DNA from: Oscheius dolichura
Taxonomy: Eukaryota; Nematoda; Chromadorea; Rhabditida; Rhabditidae
DNA length: 64,000 nucleotides
Assembly (NCBI GenBank): GCA_932521035.1
Contig: OW051495.1
Span: 12,090,001 to 12,154,000 of the forward strand
Direction: 5' to 3'
A program made the position numbers and the translations under genes. Below are positions 44,201 to 55,700 of this stretch, piece after piece (the first letter of the stretch is position 1; each line of letters starts with the position of its first letter). Under the pieces are notes generated by a model. That model was not told the origin of the DNA. It did not search any database and saw nothing but the letters and a program-made list of their open reading frames with translations.

Positions 44201-46156
44201 GTATGTTCGCAGCCGCCATATGTTTTCCAACCGAAACCAGTTCTCAACGGGCCCTTCTCCTTCAAAAATGCGATTTTACGTAGAGTCAATTCATCATTTT
44301 CGACGTCTAGAGCGAGAGATCAACGATCCTCTCACGAAGAGAGTCAGAAAGAATAGCGGAGGGGGGAAATGAACTAATAGATTCGGATGGCTTAGCATGT
44401 TTTCGATGTTTTGCAACGCGCCGTCCGGGGAAAGATAGAATGCAGCAGCGGGAGAGAAGAAGAACTGGACTGTTGTTGGAAAATGAAGTGATGACCACCG
44501 CAAGGCAGTTCGATGGTCGGGAAAATGGAAGCATGGGAAGATGCCCTGAGATTTTACCATTTTTCCAGGAGCCAAGCTGGCCCCTTTTGCATAGACCCTC
44601 CCAGGAACATCTTTCAGCTCCTTCTCCTTCGCACTTTGTTATTTGGGTTCTTGAAGAGAAAATAGAAGTAATAGTATATGCTAACTTTCAGGCTGTTGCC
44701 AATGCCACCCAGGAAACGTTCCATACTCGTTTTAATACAGTTGTCGGCCGTGGCGACTTCATCTGGCGCTCGGCTGGGAATTACATTGACAATTTGGTCT
44801 GTAAAATAGATCTCTTCGAATTCCACGCCCTGGTCTTTGGTATCGGAGGGGTGAGCTCCATTTTACCCCCGAAAATACCATAATTCCAGAATGCGACAAG
44901 AGGAGAGTTCCAAAATACTTCAGTCGTTGAAATATTTGATTGGATTGGTGAAGGAGGCAGTGAGATTGGATTTCTCCAGCCTGGCGGGGGAAATTTTCTC
45001 GGCCCTGGAGGAGTGAACTTCCCAGGAGGGGAGAACGTTCCCCTACAGGGGATTCAAATCCCAGGGCAGCCACCCATCATCCAACAAGTTATGCCGCCGG
45101 TTTCCTTTGTTCCTCAAATTATCGAGCCTCCTGTGCCGAATGTTCCTAATATTCCAAATATTCCCAACCAGCTCATTGTTAATCAGCCGCCACCACAGCA
45201 GTTCTTCCTCCAGCCACCTCCCCAACAGTTCATTATCCAGCAACCACCACCAGGACCTCCTCTTCAACAGATCTACTACAACCCTCCTACTAACTTCTAC
45301 AGCTATTATTCTCCTCCCGCTTATGGGTTTAATTATTTCGCTGGTTATTGTTTCACAGAAGATATGGTTGTTTTAACATCAGATGGCGAGAAGAGAATGG
45401 ACGAGCTGGAAGTCGGAGACTTTGTCATGACGGCTAATGCAACAGATGTGGGTTTCTTCTCTATATCTTCAGTTTATTTGATTTTTCCATTTTTATTCTA
45501 TAGAAAATGCGTTTTCCAGGCATATTTTGCCCCTGTAACCTCCTGGATGCACAAAGAACCCGGCACTGTCTCTCTTTTCCTGGAAATTAGAACAGAAGAA
45601 GGCAAAATCTTGAGAGTAACGGATAAACATCTGATGTATAGAGCGAAATGTAACGATAAGCTTGCTCTATTCCTAAATTCTACAATTTTTGGTTTAGGGA
45701 CAGTAGAAACTGTAACAGCTCTGCCAGAAATTGGGGAAGAAGTCTTCGCCGAGGAATTATTGCTTGGGGACTGTCTTTATGTAATGAACCAGGTATTTGG
45801 GCCCTATTTTGAAAGTTAAACAAAATTTTTAAGGACAAATGGGTCCTGGACAGAATCCAGAATATTTCTACAATAGTTCGAAAAGGAATCTACGCGCCGT
45901 TGACAACAAATGGAAGAATACTGGTCAATAATATTTTGGCCTCTTGTTATAGTGAAGTCAAAGGGAAACCTGTTTTTCAGAATACGTTTTTCATGGTGAG
46001 AATTCTTTAACGATTAAAGATAAGGGCAAAATGTAGATCTCTAAATTTATCCGCAATATGTTTGGCTGGATGGAAACTTTGAAAATCACCCCGCCAGCTT
46101 CTACACCATTATGGCGGGAAATAATGATACTCGCCTTCCCAGGAAGCCTTCTCTAA
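41232..46156 (+). CDS. Hedgehog-related protein: four ground-like domains plus Hint (Hog) domain
   Basis: Secreted protein from ATG 41232, signal peptide MRLFFLLFLLFLTPEG, ending at TAA 46154-46156. Four ground-like domains each open with CC and close with a single-Cys strand. (1) SICCNSDIEGALQSA with FEIIISHDDFAASS; (2) NKCCSGAIHEVMEAVLG with FEIIVSRGDFAHAS; (3) SRCCNLELFQVMYSTV with NVIVSGDDFVVSS; (4) VACCNGYLRYVMTRAID with NTVVGRGDFIWRS. Domains 1-3 end in YETP or WETP. A Gly/Pro/Gln-rich linker (about 44940-45330) precedes the Hint domain: GYCFTEDMVVLTSDGEKRMD, ELEVGDFVM, then RVTDKHLMYRAK with the conserved Thr and His, and GIYAPLTTNGRILVNNIL with ASCY. The Cys nucleophile is present, so autoprocessing is expected. 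Most introns agree in phase, which supports one gene; the joins near 42125 and 43810-43995 are ambiguous. Confidence 0.82.
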
Positions 46157-46319
46157 TTTATATTTTTGTTGTTATAACTATATTTTGTGCAATATTGCCT
46201 TTTCTCCCTAAAATCTCCCAAAAGATAAATTATAAACATAAAGGAATGTTTCTTTTGTCGAATCTCTTATTATTATGACACCTATATTTACAAAATAAGA
46301 ATACAAACAGAGATAATAA

Positions 46320-46650
46320 TTACCAGAGTTTGTTAATTTTTGGTTTAATAATCTCAACAGGAACAGAATTTCGACCACTCTTCTTGGAGATATGACTGAA
46401 CGGGGAAGTAGTTGACGAATGACTGGGGGCATCTTTTGTACTGGAGACGACTGTCCAGTTGTCGTCGTCATCCGGAGGTTTGGTCGAACCTGGCGGCTGT
46501 TCACTAGAACAGGATTTGGTTGAAGATGACTTCGCTGAAAAACAATATTTAATGAAAAATTAAAGTGGTGTTGAAATATCCGAGCAGGGAACGTTTTCTC
46601 ACAAGCTGGGGCCGGCATTCTGTACCACACAATGGGAAACTGGGCACTCC
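46320..46650 (-). CDS. possible small Ser/Pro/Asp-rich protein
   Basis: Minus-strand frame ending TAA 46320-46322: SKSSSTKSCSSEQPPGSTKP, a DDDDNW acidic patch, then APSHSSTTSPFSHISKKSGR and a basic end KPKINKLW. A GTGAGA donor upstream joins it in phase to a short exon reading FPIVWYRMPAPA; anything further upstream is not resolved. Low complexity, probably disordered, not recognised. The upper limit is approximate. Confidence 0.35.
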
Positions 46651-46989
46651 TAGAATATGGGTGCTAATCATCGGTTCTGGCCCAGTTTCTTAGGAAGACT
46701 CCGGTTATTGTGGGGCTTTGTTTTGACCGTTTCCAATGGAAACACATGCAACTTTGTCCTCGAAAATCGGGTAAGCTCGACCGAAAAAGATTAATTGGTA
46801 TCAAAACAAAATTTCTTCCGGTAGGAAACGGCCTATATTGTGGACTACAAGATCTCCACGTTCTCTAGAACAATCTGGATAATTTTGTTCATATTCTGTC
46901 GGGAAATTCCCCCAGCGAACACCCCCTGAACCTGGGAAGACTTTCCAGTCTATTCGGGAATATGGCCACAAGAGAAAAACAAGAGAAGA

Positions 46990-47930
46990 TTAACTGAACC
47001 CACTGTCAAGAGGATTTTTCTCCAACCATTCGCTGACTTTCTCCAAAAGTGGACTATCCACCTTGAATGGGGTTGAGGGTTTCGTCAACGTGCCCCATTT
47101 GGCCCACTCTTCTTTATCCCATTCGACCAGCTTCTCCAGTCCTTCGTTAACCTTCTTCACATTCTCATCATAATTTTCTTTCTCCTTTCTCTTGGGGAGA
47201 ATGTGCTTTCCCATGTTATTCCAATAATTTTTCCTAGAATGATTAGTTTTAGTAAAAAAAAAAGGAAGGGAGAGCTCACGAGAGACGGTAGTGATTCCTC
47301 CTCAGTGTATCCTCATTAATTACCGGAATATCCTTCAGGAAATCACGAAGTTGGACGTAGCCGAAATCTTTATAAGGAAGGGCACGACAATAGCGATCCC
47401 TGAAGGAATAAATCCTATTTAGAAAAGTGATATTCGGAATACTTACATATAATTTTTCAGAATGGTGAAGGCAGGAACCGGCTCGTAGACCATATAGTGC
47501 TCGATGGCGAGAACAATGAGAACCTCCTTGGTAAGAGCGTCCATCTCAGCGACGCGCTTCTGGTTAAACTCCTAGAAAATGAAAGAATAGAAAATAACTA
47601 GGGGAAAAGCGAGCAACGTGGGAAAAACGCCCGTTACTTCTATAAAAGCTACCTACTACGCTTTTCGCTTTAAAAAAAACTATAAATACGCTTTTTGTAA
47701 GCAGAGCAACGTTTTTAATAAGGCAATGTGTTCCTTTTGTTAGAAAATACTCCCCAATTGGGATTTTCCATCAAACAATAGGCGTTGTCCCGTCTCCCGG
47801 TGCTGTTGCCTTGTTCCCATTGAACAATAGGTCTTTCTCGGCATACCTTACCGTTTTTTTAAAGAAATTAGATAGTAAACAATAAAGAAAATTTATTTAA
47901 TCAGCCTACCTCTGTTCTATCCCACTCCAT
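46990..47930 (-). CDS. small protein, LOTUS/OST-HTH-like
   Basis: Four exons from ATG 47930 (MEWDRTE) through EFNQKRVAEMDALTKEVLIV, LAIEHYMVYEPVPAFTILKN and YMDRYCRALPYKDFGYVQLR, then DFLKDIPVINEDTLRRNHY, to a final exon with NNMGKHILPKRKEKENYDEN and WDKEEWAKWGTLTKPSTPF, ending SGFS at 46990. About 165 residues. The order helix, YxxxY, LPYxxxGYxxLxxFLxxIP resembles the LOTUS (OST-HTH) winged-helix fold found in germ-granule proteins such as TDRD5/7 and MIP-1; this is pattern recognition only. No signal peptide. The acidic/basic C-terminus is probably helical. The first intron is about 330 bases, long for this window. Confidence 0.6.
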
Positions 47931-48563
47931 TTTGTACTTTAAAGGTTAGACGACGATTAAAAGCGATGGCTATTCATAAAACTATACACAGAGCGACAGC
48001 TCTATGTCATCGTGTTTCTTTGAGGCCTGAAATGATAAAAATTAAAGAAAAGAAGGATATAACGCGAATTATAGAGAGGAATATTAGGAAAGTGGTAAGA
48101 AAATTCAAAAAGAGCGGGAAAAATGCGGCTACATTTGGCAATTTTGCCATTTTTACAAGAAAGACAATATATATATATTTTACTTTAACCCCTTTTACAA
48201 TTAATTTATCCGTTTATATCGAAAAAATAATTACAAATAACAAAAAAATATAGAGGAAGTCGTCGTGTGATGACAGCCGTCATATGCGCAATATCTCGGG
48301 AGCGAGTGGCAATGAGCGCGCAGACCGCTGCATGGCAGCACACAAGGACAGATGCCTGCTGACCCGAGAGTAAATCAATCAATTCGTGGGGCAAACATAT
48401 AAGCATATCGTCGTTTTGGGCTTATAGTCCACTTGTGCATACAAGAAGCCCCTCTTCACTGGAAATGGAATGACTTGTTGTTGACGGCAGCGTTTGAAAG
48501 AGTGCGGCATTGTCTCATTGCCAGGGACGCGGCGATGACTCAAAAAACAGGGAAGAATTTAGG
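47931..48563. other. intergenic region
   Basis: A 95-codon AT-rich opening at 47966-48253 (+) has no domain and is biased to Lys and Ile as expected by chance in AT-rich DNA. Nothing else seen. Confidence 0.3.
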
Positions 48564-49013
48564 CTAATGACGCTGGTAACCTTGAATAACTTCTAGTGGA
48601 TTTGACTCAGAGGATACGAACAAATTGATCCAATAGTTGGGTAAGACCGGAGAGGATACGGAGGAGGCTCGGTCAATAGTAATCTGGACACAATCGGACG
48701 GTGAGAAGGTGGTTGCGGTCGTATAAATGGTATTATGGCTGGGAAAGTCTCGATAGATCTGATCACGGTGCACATTTATACAATCCTAGATGACAGCAGT
48801 AAGAATATTTGTGCGCAATATCCGAAGACATGAAATACTTACAAAAATCTGCTCAATTTCACCATCTGGGCAACTCCTACAGAGGTAGGTAGAGAGAATA
48901 ACCATCGGAGAGTTTTCTGGTATAATCCAGGTCAGGGCCGACCTCTTCAAGAAATTTCGGCCTGGATCAATCTTGAATAGATCCGGACCGATGTCTAAAC
49001 GGCCTCCCGTCAT
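48564..49013 (-). CDS. small protein of unknown family, two exons
   Basis: ATG 49013 gives MTGGRLDIGPDLFKIDPGRN, then RSALTWIIPENSPMVILSTY with LCRSCPDGEIEQIF, a GTAAGT donor, and after a CATCTAG acceptor in phase 0 DCINVHRDQIYRDFPSHNTI, TTFSPSDCVQITIDRA and a tail ending in GYQRH. About 130 residues with four or five cysteines, which suggests an extracellular beta-rich domain, perhaps CUB-like, but there is no signal peptide, so a 5' exon may be missing. Not recognised. Confidence 0.45.
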
Positions 49014-49807
49014 AGTCCGCAACAAGGGGCATTACTAATTTGTATGGAATTAACCTCCCCGGCAGGTTTAATAGCTCTTGGGTGGCAAGAATGATCGATT
49101 AATATCTGAGCTATTTGAATATGGCTAATTGTGGCAATCGATTAATATCTGGGCTATTTGAATACGGCTAATTGTGTTGGAATATATTCCTCGTCATCTT
49201 TGTCATCTCTACTTGGTCATTGAGCCGATTAAAATATACTAGAAATTCCCCCGCTGTGGTGGCCACAACAGGCCTGTATTCATGCATATTGAGTGTTTTG
49301 ACTGTCACATAAAGGCAGGAATTCCTTCTCCATGCTTTTTCAGACCATTGCTCCCAGTGAACTTTCGATACCCTTTAATTTACCCATGAGATTACGTTGT
49401 TTCTTACTCCTTCGTAAATGAAATGAGACGGGAGGCCGAACTCAGAGAGAGAGAGAGAGAGAGAGACCCATTTGCTTGTTGTTTCTTTATTTTCCAAATG
49501 GCGCTAGAAGGGGGTTTCCCCCACGAGGGAATTGAACTGGCGTAGTTCAAATTTCCAGATCATGATAAACATCTTCTCGTTGTTATTTCTTCTCGTCACT
49601 ATAATTATCCTTCTTGCTAAAAACAAAAGGGTAACTCTTGTTCTTCACTCTCTCTCTCTCTTCCATCATCTTCTTCCCCATTTTCCCCTAAAATGCGATT
49701 AACGACATCTGATCTTTGCCCTATTGTCCCGACCCGGCACATGTGCTTATTTATCAGGACGAACTGTGTTTATAATTGTGCCCTTTTCCAGCAAAAGAGC
49801 CCTCACG
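49014..49807. other. intergenic region with simple repeats
   Basis: Contains a two-copy tandem repeat at 49094-49179, a (GA)n run at about 49443-49467 and CT-rich stretches near 49640-49670. The latter part is the 5' flank of pyruvate kinase. Confidence 0.5.
49094..49179. repeat. two tandem 43-base copies
   Basis: ATCGATTAATATCTGAGCTA begins one copy and ATCGATTAATATCTGGGCTA the next, with only a few differences over 43 bases. Confidence 0.9.
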
Positions 49808-52524
49808 ATGTCTGGGAATAGTCGGCTGATAAGGAGCACCTCCATTTGTCAGTTAGTTCCCTCCCCTCTTCCCTCAAAATTAGGAAATCCTTTCAGGAAC
49901 CATTTTGAAGAGAATGGAGCCACTCATATTGAACATTTGGCAGAATTAAGCATCCGCGTGAAACCGGACAGGTTGAGGAAAACTGGAATAATCTGCACCA
50001 TCGGTAAGCTTGCTCCAATCCTAATTTTAATTTAAAATATTATAGGGCCAGCGTGTAATACAGTAGAAAAACTTAAAAAGATGATAGCAAATGGGATGAA
50101 TATCGCGCGCCTGAATTTCAGCCACGGTGACCGAGAGGTATTTTTAATTTTTTATTTCTAGATGACGTGGAGTATTTGTAGGGTAAAGCACTATCTTTTG
50201 TTCTTTTTTTTCAGGAACATGCAATGTCAATAGCAGCAATTCGGGAGGCCGCAAAACAATCAGGTGATGCTGTTGTTGCTATCGCTCTAGACACCAAGGG
50301 GCCGGAGATCAGAACTGGCCGGCTGAATAATGTAAGGAACCGGTTCTTTTTCTACTGATTATTATCACAGGCTATTTTATACCGTTTCCTATAAATTAAA
50401 GGTCTAAAAGCTGTAAAATTTGCAGGATGAAGAAGTGGATCTAGCGAACGGGAGTGTCATCTGCTTGACAACAGATCCGAGCAAAGAGAAAACAGGAACA
50501 GCCACTTGCGTCTACGTGGACTATGAGAAACTGCCCCAGGCGGTGCAAAAAGTAGGGAACTGATTCGAATGAATAGAAAAATATTATTTTTAGGGATCGA
50601 TAATTTTCATAGATGATGGACTGATACAACTTATTGTGCAGGGTTGTTTTCACAATGAAGTGATCTGTATTGTAGAAAATGGCGGCTGGTTGGGCAGTCA
50701 TAAGGTAGGGGACCAAGGTTTATCTATTTGGAAGACGTTTATACCAAATTGGAGGGTTATCTGGGTCAATAAGCACTCTCTGGAGCAGGTCTTAATAATT
50801 TCTTAATTAATTTGGTCATCCGGCAGCTCGGCCATATTTTTAAGAAACTCCAATGGGAACCCGTTGAAAATGTGCCTTCATCCTTTCCATGGGTCAAAAC
50901 CCCCTTCGAACACGCTTTTGGACCTCCTGACCCGATCATAGGCATCTCTCCAGGGAAATCGACTATAAACACGGGTCCTCGAAGTCAAAAGCACCGACAA
51001 ATGACCTAATAAACCCAGAAAATACTTCTAAATAACGGAAAGGCTCAAAAATAACTCACAGCAGATTTAACGACGACAAATTCCCCCCTTTTTAGGGTGT
51101 CAACCTCCCCGGAACGCCAGTAGATCTCCCAGCAGTCACCGACAAAGACAAAGAGGATCTTCTCTTCGGCGTGGAGCAGGAAGTCGACATCATTTTCGCT
51201 TCCTTCATTCGGGATGCGACCGGACTCCGAGAAATTCGAAAAGTTCTTGGAGAGAAGTACGTTTCCCTCTTTTTTTTAAAAAAAAACCCCTGTATTTTAG
51301 AGGAAAATATATCAAAATCATAGCCAAGATTGAAAACCACGAGGGTGTCGGCTATTCGGATGATATTATTGCCCATTCGGATGGGATAATGATAGCTCGA
51401 GGAGATTTGGGCATTGAAATTCCACCAGAGAAAGTAAAACTTCCGTTTATTTTTCAGTTTATGAGGTTTTTTCAGGTTTTCCTAGCCCAAAAGATGCTAA
51501 GCGCCAAGTGTAACCTAGCTGGGAAGCCGGTTATCTGCGCCACGCAGATGCTGGAAAGCATGATTAGCAAGCCAAGGCCGACTAGAGCTGAATGTACGGA
51601 TATTTTTATTTTTTTAGGGTCAAACTTGAAAGGGAAGCAATGAAAACCAATACAATAAATAGATAAAAATTTGATGTTCAGGCAATGACATAGCGAATGC
51701 CGTTCTGGATGGGGTGGACTGTGTCATGCTCTCCGGAGAGACAGCCAAGGGGGCTTATCCAGTGGAATCACTCCAGATGATGCATAAGGTACATTTACAA
51801 CTCTTTTAGGTTCATTTTACTGAGTACTCAATGTTCTACGCAGTCAAAATGGAGTTAGATAGTCAGTAGATCCTCCTGGAACCAGAAATCCTCGAAATTC
51901 CGCTTTTTCAGACCTGTAAAGAAGCCGAGGGTGCCTTCTATCATTCCAAATTCTTTGAGGAGATTCTCCTGAACACATCACATCCGACAGATGCTACTAA
52001 TACAATAGGTACCGTTTTTAGTCCCTAATTTTCAACGCGGGGCCATTTCAGCCATATCGGCAGTCACGGCGTTGACCTGCTGTCATGCGTCGGCGATTAT
52101 TCTATTGACTTCGACAGGAAAGTGAGTTCTTCTTTTTGTCTTCAATGAATTCGCTGTGTAGTCGTGTAATACTCAGTTAATGCCTTTTTCTTGTAGGACA
52201 GCTGAAATGGTCTCCCGTTACAAGCCCCCTGTCCCAATTATCTCCGTCTGTCGGCATCTCGTTGTGGCTAGGCAGCTCCATCTCTGTCGAAGCATCTTCC
52301 CCATTGTTTATGAAGGTTTTGTTTTTTCCTCCTTACTTATAGAACAGATTTTAGGTCCAAAACAAGACAATTGGCATATTGATGTGGAAAACCGTGTGAG
52401 ATTTGGGATGGAACATGGGAAGAATCTAAAATGTCTCCATAAAGGAGACCCTATCATTGTTATTACGGGCTGGAAAGAGGGAACAGGACAGACCAATACC
52501 ATGCGGATTATGGAAGTCGTATAG
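49808..52524 (+). CDS. pyk: pyruvate kinase
   Basis: Glycolytic enzyme converting phosphoenolpyruvate and ADP to pyruvate and ATP in the cytosol. About twelve exons from ATG 49808 ([15 protein letters not shown]) to TAG 52524. Landmarks: [46 protein letters not shown], a B domain with [25 protein letters not shown], the active-site signature [11 protein letters not shown] with the catalytic Lys, [46 protein letters not shown], and the C-domain with [20 protein letters not shown] and [13 protein letters not shown]. All catalytic motifs are present, so it is predicted active. The effector loop (TSTGK where mammals have TKSGR) may change the response to fructose bisphosphate. Introns of about 390 bases lie near 50710-51093. 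A polyadenylation-type AATAAA follows at about 52540. Confidence 0.94.
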
Positions 52525-52799
52525 AAGGGGAGGAGATAATAATAAACGTTTTTAATTTCATGATTTGGCGTCTCTATCGTTGCTTTTCTCTCTTGTTTCC
52601 ATTACCCCCGATTTTCTGGGTTTCAAAATGTTCCCCAAGATGGTTGATAAGTTCAAGAAGCTCTACTGCCAAGATGAAATTATAGAAGCTACAGTAAGAA
52701 GAAAAACAACCAACTTCAGACAAATAAATTTATAATACACACAAAAAAATAAGATCACCAAGAAGATTAGTCTAAGATGGGAAGAAGTCTTCTGCAGCT

Positions 52800-55700
52800 T
52801 CACATCTTCTTGTCCGAGGCCGTCTTCTTCTGGTTCCGGCTCTTGCTCTTGTTCCGGCTCTTGTTCTTGTCCAGTCGCTGGCTGACGTCCTCCCTGGCCC
52901 ATTGGTGGGGCCGTGCCTGGGGCCGGATGTACTCGGAGAATTCCATCGTGGCCTGGTAGCAGAAGTGGTCAATGTCCGAGCCGAGACGGTAGCCTTCGAA
53001 TTCCTTGCCGCTTCCCTTGGCCGCGTTCATGTTGCGCCGCTCCCTCTCGCTCGTCCCCTGTTCCGGCTTCAACCTCTTCGGCAGACGAAGCGGCTTCGTC
53101 CACTTGTTCTTCTTGGCGTTGGCCGAGGTAGCCATCACGTACTGGGCGTCGTCAGCAATCCTCTTGAAAATATCCTTATCCACTGCCTTATTCTTCGGAG
53201 CTTTGCTACTTTTCCCAGTCCCGGTGCCGGACAGTAGGCCACTATCAAGCGTGCTGTCCACCTGTTCTCCGCCATCAAAGAGGGCTCCGGCGCCCCAGGC
53301 AGCTTCGAATCCAATGGGCTTGTCGATGTAGCGGGCCGGTTCGGGTGCTCCCAGATAGCCGGCCTAGAATTTCACATCATACACTACTCCAATAAGCCAT
53401 ACCATGGTTCGCGGCTTCGGCAAGGCTGCGCCCAAATCACAGCGCCAAATTCCGTTGGGCGTCTTCGGTTCGTAGTCGTTGGTGTAGACGGGAGCCAGCT
53501 TTCCCTCGTTCCCTTCATACGGGATACTCCAGAGATCCTTCGGGCAGGGCAGGTTGTCCGGGTCATAGACTCTGAAAATAAACATTTAAATGAAACGGAA
53601 AGTTGCCGTACTTGGTGGCAGGCGTGGCCTGGCTTCGGAGCAGCATACATCGGTAGATGTTGTCCCAGTTGACGAAGCGCTTGTCATTCGCCCTCAAGAC
53701 TCCCGCCTCAATGGCCCAGTGGAGGATGTTCCTCTGGAGGAAGAGCAGCATGTTTCCATTGTCCCAGGACCTCTTCTTTTGAGCTGAAAATAAAGAATAA
53801 ATGAGAAATTAAAGGTTTAAACTGACAACAAATGAGCCGACACGCTCCGAGGAAGGTAATCTGATCGTTGTTCTCGGTGTCCATGACGTGGTCGTAGAGG
53901 CACTGGGCAATGAGCGCGTTGTCCTCCTGGTGCTCGGCCTTGTCACACAACACGTACACCTTGGCCTGTCGCTGCTTCTTGGCCCAGTGGAGGACGCGGA
54001 AGGTCAGGTGCTTGTCCTCTCCGAGGGCTCGGGCCATCCAGGCAGACGCCACCACAAAGCTCAGCTGCTCCCTTGTCCAGGTGCTGTCCCCCTCGGGCTT
54101 CTTGAACTCCTTGAGGACGTAGAACGGGAAGACCGTCACCATTCCCTCGTCCATCTTTCCAGCCGGCTCATACTGAAATATAGACATTATATAGACCAAG
54201 AATACCAAAAATACCTTCTTGCCCAAATATTCCAGGTAATTCCTGACATTGCCAACGGGAAAGTTGTGCCTGACCCCTGGCTTCTTCACGTCCTCCGACG
54301 AGGCCTTCTCTCCCGACAGCTGCCTCTTCTGCGTCTTCTGCTCGTTCGGACCGGCTCCAGCCTTCTCTCTCTTCTTCCACTTGTTCTTCTTGGCATCTGC
54401 CTTCTTCCACACGGCCTTCTCGGCTCCTCCGGCGCTCTTTCTCTTCTTCTTTTTAGCGGCTTTTGCCTCTTTTTCCTTCTTCTTGGCCTGTTCGGCCTTT
54501 GCTTCTTCTTCCTTCTCGTGTTCCGCTTCAATTCTTTTCCGTTCTTCTATCGTCTCAGCCGTAAAAAATGGCGACAAGAGATGGAAAGCCGAGTCCAAGT
54601 CATCGTGGCTCCAAAGGCACACAGCCAGCTGAAAACAGTGTTACAGTACTATTCATTAGGATACAAGAGAATACAAAATAAGGAAAACAAACAAACCTTT
54701 TTGCCCTCCGGCGCGCCAAGAATCGCATCCCAGAGCTTCTGGGCCTCCTTCTCCGCGCTGACCTTGTTGTTCTCCATGCCCTGCTCCACCTTGTCCACCG
54801 GAACCACTTCAAAGGCGGGGCTCCATCTTCCGTACATCTCGTCCAGGCTGGCATATCTTTCGCTCATCTTGACACCCAAACAATCCGAGAGACTCGGCAG
54901 ATAGGAGGTGTACATCAGATAGCGGACAGCTTTGAGGAATTCCATTGGGTTGACGTCCAGAATTTCCTGCACCAGCCCGAACAGACGCTCCAACTGGGGC
55001 ATGGACATCGGGATCGCGTCGTAGACCGTCTCGATGGCAGTCAGCTCCAGGGGCAGGTGTTCCACGGGGGCCTTCCTCACTGGCTCGGGAGCCATAATCT
55101 CCGAATCCTGTTGGGTCACGTCCAGCGGCAGGGGCATGTCCATCGGCTTCTTCTTGAAGTAGCAGAAGTAGAGAAGGACGCCGCCGATGACCAGGACTAA
55201 CACTCCGGCAGCACTCATTGAGGCGATAAACCACTCTCTAAAATTGCAGATTACAGAAGATTGGACAGAAAAAAAACTGACGATTCAAGAATTCCATCTC
55301 CTCCGATACCGCTTATTCCGTGTGCTCCGCTTTTTGAAGGAGAAGGAGTAGTCAGAGGAGAGGGACAAGGGCCCGTCTTTACAATCTTGACACCATGAAG
55401 AGAATCCAGGCACCAACTATCTGAAATAGCCGTGATGTTAAGGTAAATAACTACTGGAACTCACTGATATCGCCAGTCACCGTTGTTCCCGTCAAAAATT
55501 CGAGCTGCTCCTCTTTGGCGCCGGCCAAGTAGACACTGCCATTGACACTCGAGAGGACGGCGTTCTCAGCTGATCCATTGACTCCCTTGGCTAGCTTCAA
55601 GTCTCCTTCCACCAGTTTACAGAACTGCAACTGTCCCAGATTGGTTACTTCACTATCGAAACGACAGACTGAAAAGAGGGAAAATTATCCAGAGGAGCAG

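Noticed and set aside
42736-45267. Minus-strand ORFs opposite the ground-like/Hog gene
   Set aside because: Shadows of the plus-strand exons, which carry the recognisable domains.
49500-49560. Possible tRNA on the minus strand (GTTCAATTCCC)
   Set aside because: No matching acceptor stem, D arm or A box at the right distance.
53888-54904. Longest plus-strand ORF, 338 codons
   Set aside because: It is the antisense of the lysine/glutamate-rich tail of the minus-strand receptor gene. Leu/Phe/Ser richness comes from the AAG/GAG codons opposite, and the minus strand gives the better spliced product.
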